NCBI GenBank assembly: GCA_029948255.1
Contig: JALIZF010001531.1
Span: 248,001-312,000, forward strand
Reading direction: 5' to 3'
DNA: 64,000 nt
Source: Telmatactis stephensoni
Lineage: Eukaryota > Cnidaria > Anthozoa > Actiniaria > Isophelliidae
Shown: piece by piece, positions 59,700-64,000 of the stretch
How positions within the stretch are numbered: position 1 is the first letter of the stretch
Layout: each line of letters begins with the position of its first letter
The notes under the pieces: generated by a model
The model's database searches: none
What the model was told of the DNA's origin: nothing
What the model saw: the letters and a program-made list of their open reading frames with translations, nothing else
Program-made: the position numbers and the translations under genes

Positions 59700-59850
59700 T
59701 GGGCAGTGGTATTATCCCAAATCAGGGTTCGTGCAGGTCCTTGAAATTCTTGAAAAGTACTTGAATTTGAAAAGCGATTTAAAGAGTACTTGAAACTCCT
59801 TGAAAACGGGGAAAAATCCTTGAAAATTGTCAGCACTCCTTGAAGATACT
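59700..59850. repeat. CCTTGAAA-type repeat fragment (hAT-like end)
   Basis: Starts CAGGGTTCGTGCAGG, followed by repeated TCCTTGAAA / TACTTGAA units, a pattern of dispersed non-autonomous hAT-like elements in animals. No opposite end identified. Confidence 0.5.
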
Positions 59851-59989
59851 GGACTTGTAAAACTTTTTTTCACTTTATCTACCGTTAAGTTATTGGTTCT
59901 GTTTGGGATGGATATGGTGTATTGCAAAATGCAAAAAATAAAAGTAGAAATATACGTAAACATGCTACATTTGGTGTTAAATCTTTATA

Positions 59990-60262
59990 TCAAGATGAGA
60001 AAGGAAGACAAAGTTGCAAAGATTAGAGAACAATGGAGACAAGGAGATGAAGGGGGAGAAGATAATTATGAAGTAATGGAAATGAATCAAGAAGAAGAGG
60101 AGGCAAGTGAAGATGAGGAGACAGGTGACGAAGAGGTAGAAGAAACACGCAGTGAGGAAGAAACACAGAGATGTACCCAGAGATGTGCCTAAAGTAGCAA
60201 GTCGCCGGTCTGGGAGAACCATCAACAGAATGGAAAACTCAGACTATTTCTATTTCTAATGT
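59990..60262 (+). CDS. Candidate terminal exon: acidic region and basic tail, unrecognised
   Basis: The frame 'MRKEDKVAKIREQWRQGDEG' is followed by a Glu-rich stretch. After a one-base shift near 60170 the frame 'VPKVASRRSGRTINRMENSD' ends at a stop near 60258. The shape resembles the tail of a retroelement polyprotein or a nuclear protein, but I cannot identify it. The shift suggests decay. Confidence 0.3.
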
Positions 60263-60734
60263 TCTAAATATATTGATTTCTTCAAATTTGTGTAGCACAG
60301 GTTATATTCATTACGATCATTTTTAAGTAAAATAAGTAGTTTCCTTTTTTTTGAGGGGGGGGAGGGAGTCATGAATTAAATTTAATGGAGGGGGGCAGGT
60401 TTTTCTTGCAGCTACATAGAGGAGGGGCCTCTTTTTTGTGTGAGGACTTTATGGGAATTCCACCGACCCTCTCTTCCTGATAAAAAATGAATGGTCCCTA
60501 AACCACTAACAAATGATACAGGTGTCCCAACCAAATAATCTTTTAAATGCAGTCTGTTGTAATAATACATTCCTTTAAGTTTTTTTTCTTAGTGTGTCAG
60601 TTATAAGACTTATTTAATGAAGGTTCAGCTCAGTTTAGTTTAATAATAGCCATGCCTGCTTTGCTGTTTTTTGTTCATGAATAATAGATTACTAATTGAT
60701 CGCATTGCTTACAACATGTTCTATTTTCTCTATC

Positions 60735-62045
60735 AGTGAGAGCAGACAATTTGGGGAACAGTGTACAGGTACTTCTCCCCCACCTCCAGCATTCAACACT
60801 TATACTACATACTTCTGCAACTTATGGGTATGTAGTACGTTATTGACAAACAAACAATTTCCACTAAAGGTGAACCTTTAATAGAAAATTCATACAAAAG
60901 TGTAAAGTGTAAGTGTTAATCTTTTGGCTCTCAAATGACAGGCACTGGCTAGCTGCAAACCTGTAAATTGAAATCATTCAAGATCTCAATTTGATAATTT
61001 AGAGTGTCTCCATATATATGTATTTCATGCATTCAAATTAGCATGAGTAGCATCATCATACGTTAATACATTTGAATAGTAGAAAGAAAATGAAAATTGA
61101 ATAAAATATACAGTATAGAAATATATAATTCCTACAACAACAACAACAACAACAATAACAACTTACAAATGAACTTGAATGATTATTTTTGCCAAAAAAT
61201 GTAGCTTAAAAAGAACAAACTAGATAAAAATACAGTCATCATGTTGATCTCTTAAAACTGTTTGAATACTCTCAATCATAATGAGCTTAATCAGTATTTT
61301 TTCCATACATCAATGACAATGCATCAATATGTTTTGGAAGACCAACACTCATAGTGTTCTGGAGCACAGAATCGTACAGGCTGCACCAATTTACATCAGT
61401 ATAATAGTATATTAGTGACAAACGTTATGGAGTTTTCATGTTATTATCAATTATAATTAACAATATTTGCCTTCAGACTTTTTCAGATCCTGATTTTTGT
61501 GCATTTTTAAATGGAAATGCATTTGTTTGTGCAGTAAACAGAAAAGATCCGCAATTGAGCAAGGGTAAATAATAGTTATAATATTCATCATATGAAATGT
61601 ATGGTCCCACATGCATACTCTTTAGAAAACCTTCAAAAAAAGTGAAATACGAAATGCGCTATATATGTCCTAGCTATAGGCAATATACAATTGTGGAAAA
61701 TGCTATACTGAAAGTTACTGTCTTGCCTTTTTTTCTAGAATTGTGTGTACCCAAATCTACATACTAGCTGATTAATACACAGGCCCACCAAATGAAAATT
61801 AATAGTGAAGATTGTGGAAAATGCTATACTGAAAGTTACTGTCTTGCCTTTTTTTCTAGAATTGTGTGTACCCAAATCTACATACTAGCTGATTAATACA
61901 CAGGCCCACCAAATGAAAATTAATAGTGAAGATGTCTGTTAATTTATAAACTGAAGTTTTTATTTACAGCAATTTCTTGATTGAGGCCATTGCTTGTGGT
62001 AAAAGTAGGAAATGTTATCCAAATTTTAATGAATTTAAAGTGACA
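60735..62045 (+). CDS. Weak candidate exons, unrecognised
   Basis: Exon-like pieces with acceptor/donor borders: about 60735-60827 ('SRQFGEQCTGTSPPPPAFN'), 61475-61563 ('TFSDPDFCAFLNGNAFVCAV') and 61970-62040 ('LIEAIACGKSRKCYPNFNEF'). They share strand and order and have balanced composition, so a host or TE gene may run here. Intervening sequence holds only AT-rich DNA and a CAA microsatellite at 61134-61160. Confidence 0.25.
61691..61932. repeat. Perfect tandem duplication of 121 bp
   Basis: 61691-61811 and 61812-61932 are identical as far as I can read. Each contains a pyrimidine tract plus TTTCTAG that looks like a splice acceptor. Confidence 0.95.
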
Positions 62046-62079
62046 AGGTAATTTCTCGTATTTATATTCACTTATTGTT

Positions 62080-62160
62080 TATTATAAAATAACTATTATA
62101 TAATGTGCGCTCTGATTGGTTGAAATCCATGTTGATATAAGAGCACAGAGACATGGTGAG
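62080..62160. repeat. Partial second copy of the CGCGCG-type MITE
   Basis: TATTATATAATGTGCGCTCTGATTGG and GTTGATATAAGAGCACAGAGACATGG match the copy at 49646 with substitutions. The right end is not clear. Confidence 0.65.
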
Positions 62161-62689
62161 GACAACCAACAAAAATCTTTTGCATGATTGAACACCGGGT
62201 GAAAATGGCAGAAGAAACGGCATGTACTAAAACCCGGAATGCCAGAATACCGTGACACCGGTTTTTCTTTTGAATTCTGCATTTATTATCCCGTTAAATT
62301 CCAAAACTATATAGAAAAGTAAATTATGACTCACGCTCTTCGCATCTTCGGGTACCCAGGGCTTAATGGAAGGGAGGAAGAAGGGAGACGGGCAAAAGGG
62401 AGAAATATTTAAACGGTTCATAAACATTCAAGATGGCTTGGGTCCCTGCAAGGATGTATTCCTCGTCAAGTGTGTGACATTCAAATTTTGCGTAATTCAA
62501 GCAGAAGCCAGTATTAATTAATGTTCTTAAATGCTAAAGATTCCTTGTCAGCTTAAATGTTCATGACTGTTCTTATTATTCTCTTGTATGATTCACTTGG
62601 TATATATAAAATGAGTTTTATTAGAATATATCAAGGGAGTTAATAAACGTATATATTTGAGAATTCGTGGGCATACAGTTTAAATGTGA

Positions 62690-62780
62690 AGAGTAAAACG
62701 AGAAGATACTTGTTTGTCATGTTTTAATATTTCGGCCAACAGGCTGAGGCCATCTTCAGATAGCTAGTCTACAAAATGTA
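62690..62780 (-). repeat. Penelope-like terminal fragment
   Basis: On the minus strand CTGAAGATGGCCTCAGCC then GGCCGAAATATT resembles the terminal segment of Penelope-like elements (degenerate hammerhead core, CUGAAGA instead of CUGAUGA). No coding sequence beside it. Confidence 0.5.
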
Positions 62781-64000
62781 AAGATGGGTTATTCATGTTA
62801 TTCCCCATTTAGTATTTTTTTTACTTTCATGAAGTGTCTTTTGTGTAATCCTTATCGATCCTTAGTCTTTAGTAGCAATTTCAACTCATAAAAAAAACTG
62901 GTTACCTGCGTTGCTTCAAATTCATTCTAGCATGAAGGCCAAAGTATGGATTTATTGCTGAAGACATATGATAAACTATAAAACTGATAAAACTAGATGC
63001 TTTTTCGAGCAAATTTGGTTTCCTGTATGGCGTGATGTTGCATCAGATTCAATATATGTTGCATCACGGTCAAAGGTGCCACATTGTCTACTGTATTCGA
63101 CGCTTTAGATCAAACCAATGATAAATACAATTCCATTACATACAATGTAAAAATATCTCATTTTCTCAGTATCTGAGGTATTTTTTACAATATAAGTCTA
63201 CAGTCAATCAATTACACTAGATTTTACAAATAGTCAGTCAGAATCCACTGTGTTATTTTGGCCAAGTTACACAAGTTTTAGCTGACTCATCAAAGGTCAC
63301 GGTGAATAAAATGAAACATGTTTGCATTTTGATCAAATATTACTGTGATAATATAAAGAAAAGTCGAGTCAAATGTCAATTTGCAATTTTCATTTCCTGC
63401 TTTATTCAACATTCTCTTGTGCTGATGAATTAGCAAACATGACTAGATCCAATCTTAGCAAAGTATGAGCACGAGTTAAGTCAAGGAATCGCTAGGCATG
63501 ATCTTACTAATGAGATTCGATTTAAACTCATGGAGGAGTCACGAGTAGAATTTCAACACTCCTTGATTGTTAGAGATAAAATTTCATGTTTTCGTACTCG
63601 ATTCCTTTTACTTGAGATAGATACTTATACAACTTGACTCTTACAACACAATCATATTTTTTGAGCAAACGTTGAGCAAACGGTCCGAAAACATGGCAGA
63701 CATTCCTGGTCAGAGTGCCCGCCCCGCCACATGAGTTGCCTTACATGCGGCCAGACCCTATGACGTCATGTATTGTCACACAATCTAACATTCCGGCCCC
63801 TAAATGTTTTGACGGAACATTCACAAACAACAACTGAAAAATGTCAACAAATGTCTCTGATAATCTTGATTCACGGTTCATCTGTCATCTCGACGGCTTC
63901 GAGGAGGATAACTTTGGTGATTGGATGCTGCAACTCTGAATCTTTGGTCTTGACTGTTACACTTCGCACATGTCCATCGTCTGAGTTCTTGTGAACGGCT
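62781..64000. other. No recognised feature to window end
   Basis: Mixed-composition unique sequence with short frames only; no repeat or gene identified. Confidence 0.4.

Overview
This is an AT-rich animal nuclear window made almost entirely of transposable elements (TEs). GT-AG introns, long repeats, many foldback elements, Kolobok, EnSpm/CACTA, Penelope, Ty3/gypsy and CR1/L2-like families, and no clear single-copy host gene point to a metazoan. A cnidarian, probably an anthozoan, is my best guess; it is an inference from TE content, not a proof.

From 1 to 36.5 kb the window is a nested stack. A 5'-truncated LINE relic (1-1084) abuts a Ty3/gypsy pol relic (1085-2114) whose carboxy end and 3' LTR reappear at 35716-36470. 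Everything between was inserted later. A short hairpin/SINE-like layer (2112-2742, 35636-35715) contains a TIR element (2743-35624, 'element B'). Element B carries a minus-strand gene now broken in two (25829-27582 and 34950-35465). Into it jumped a Kolobok transposon (4017-11558, TTAA duplication), a 13.6-kb long-TIR element with an integrase-like transposase and a HECT-type ubiquitin ligase (12130-25767), and a 5.2-kb relative of element B ('element A', 29750-34949) that cut gene B inside its coding sequence and left an exact 11-bp duplication.

Element A is the most interesting object. It has about 30-bp TIRs, a 9-11 bp target duplication and one three-exon gene of about 1250 codons with a single in-frame stop. 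The product joins a hydrophobic signal-like start, a Cys-rich N-terminal part, a large central region with DDE-transposase-like spacing, a RING-like finger, an acidic/proline linker, a zinc knuckle and a C-terminal domain with cysteine-protease-like motifs. I cannot assign it to a named transposon superfamily. Together with the HECT/CUE protein next door, two unrelated elements in this stack carry ubiquitin-system-like parts.

From 36.5 to 64 kb the window holds a 948-bp TTAA element, two copies of a hairpin MITE family, a broken EnSpm/CACTA transposase (41985-46133) split by a 2.3-kb insertion, a LINE 3' end, a Penelope-like reverse transcriptase relic, a 71-bp minisatellite, two oppositely oriented relics of an unnamed gene family each split by a small element, a minus-strand gypsy 3' end, and scattered weak candidate exons (39.5-40.6 kb, 57.6-62 kb) that could belong to unrecognised genes or further TEs. 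Exon limits are read by eye from splice signals and reading frame.
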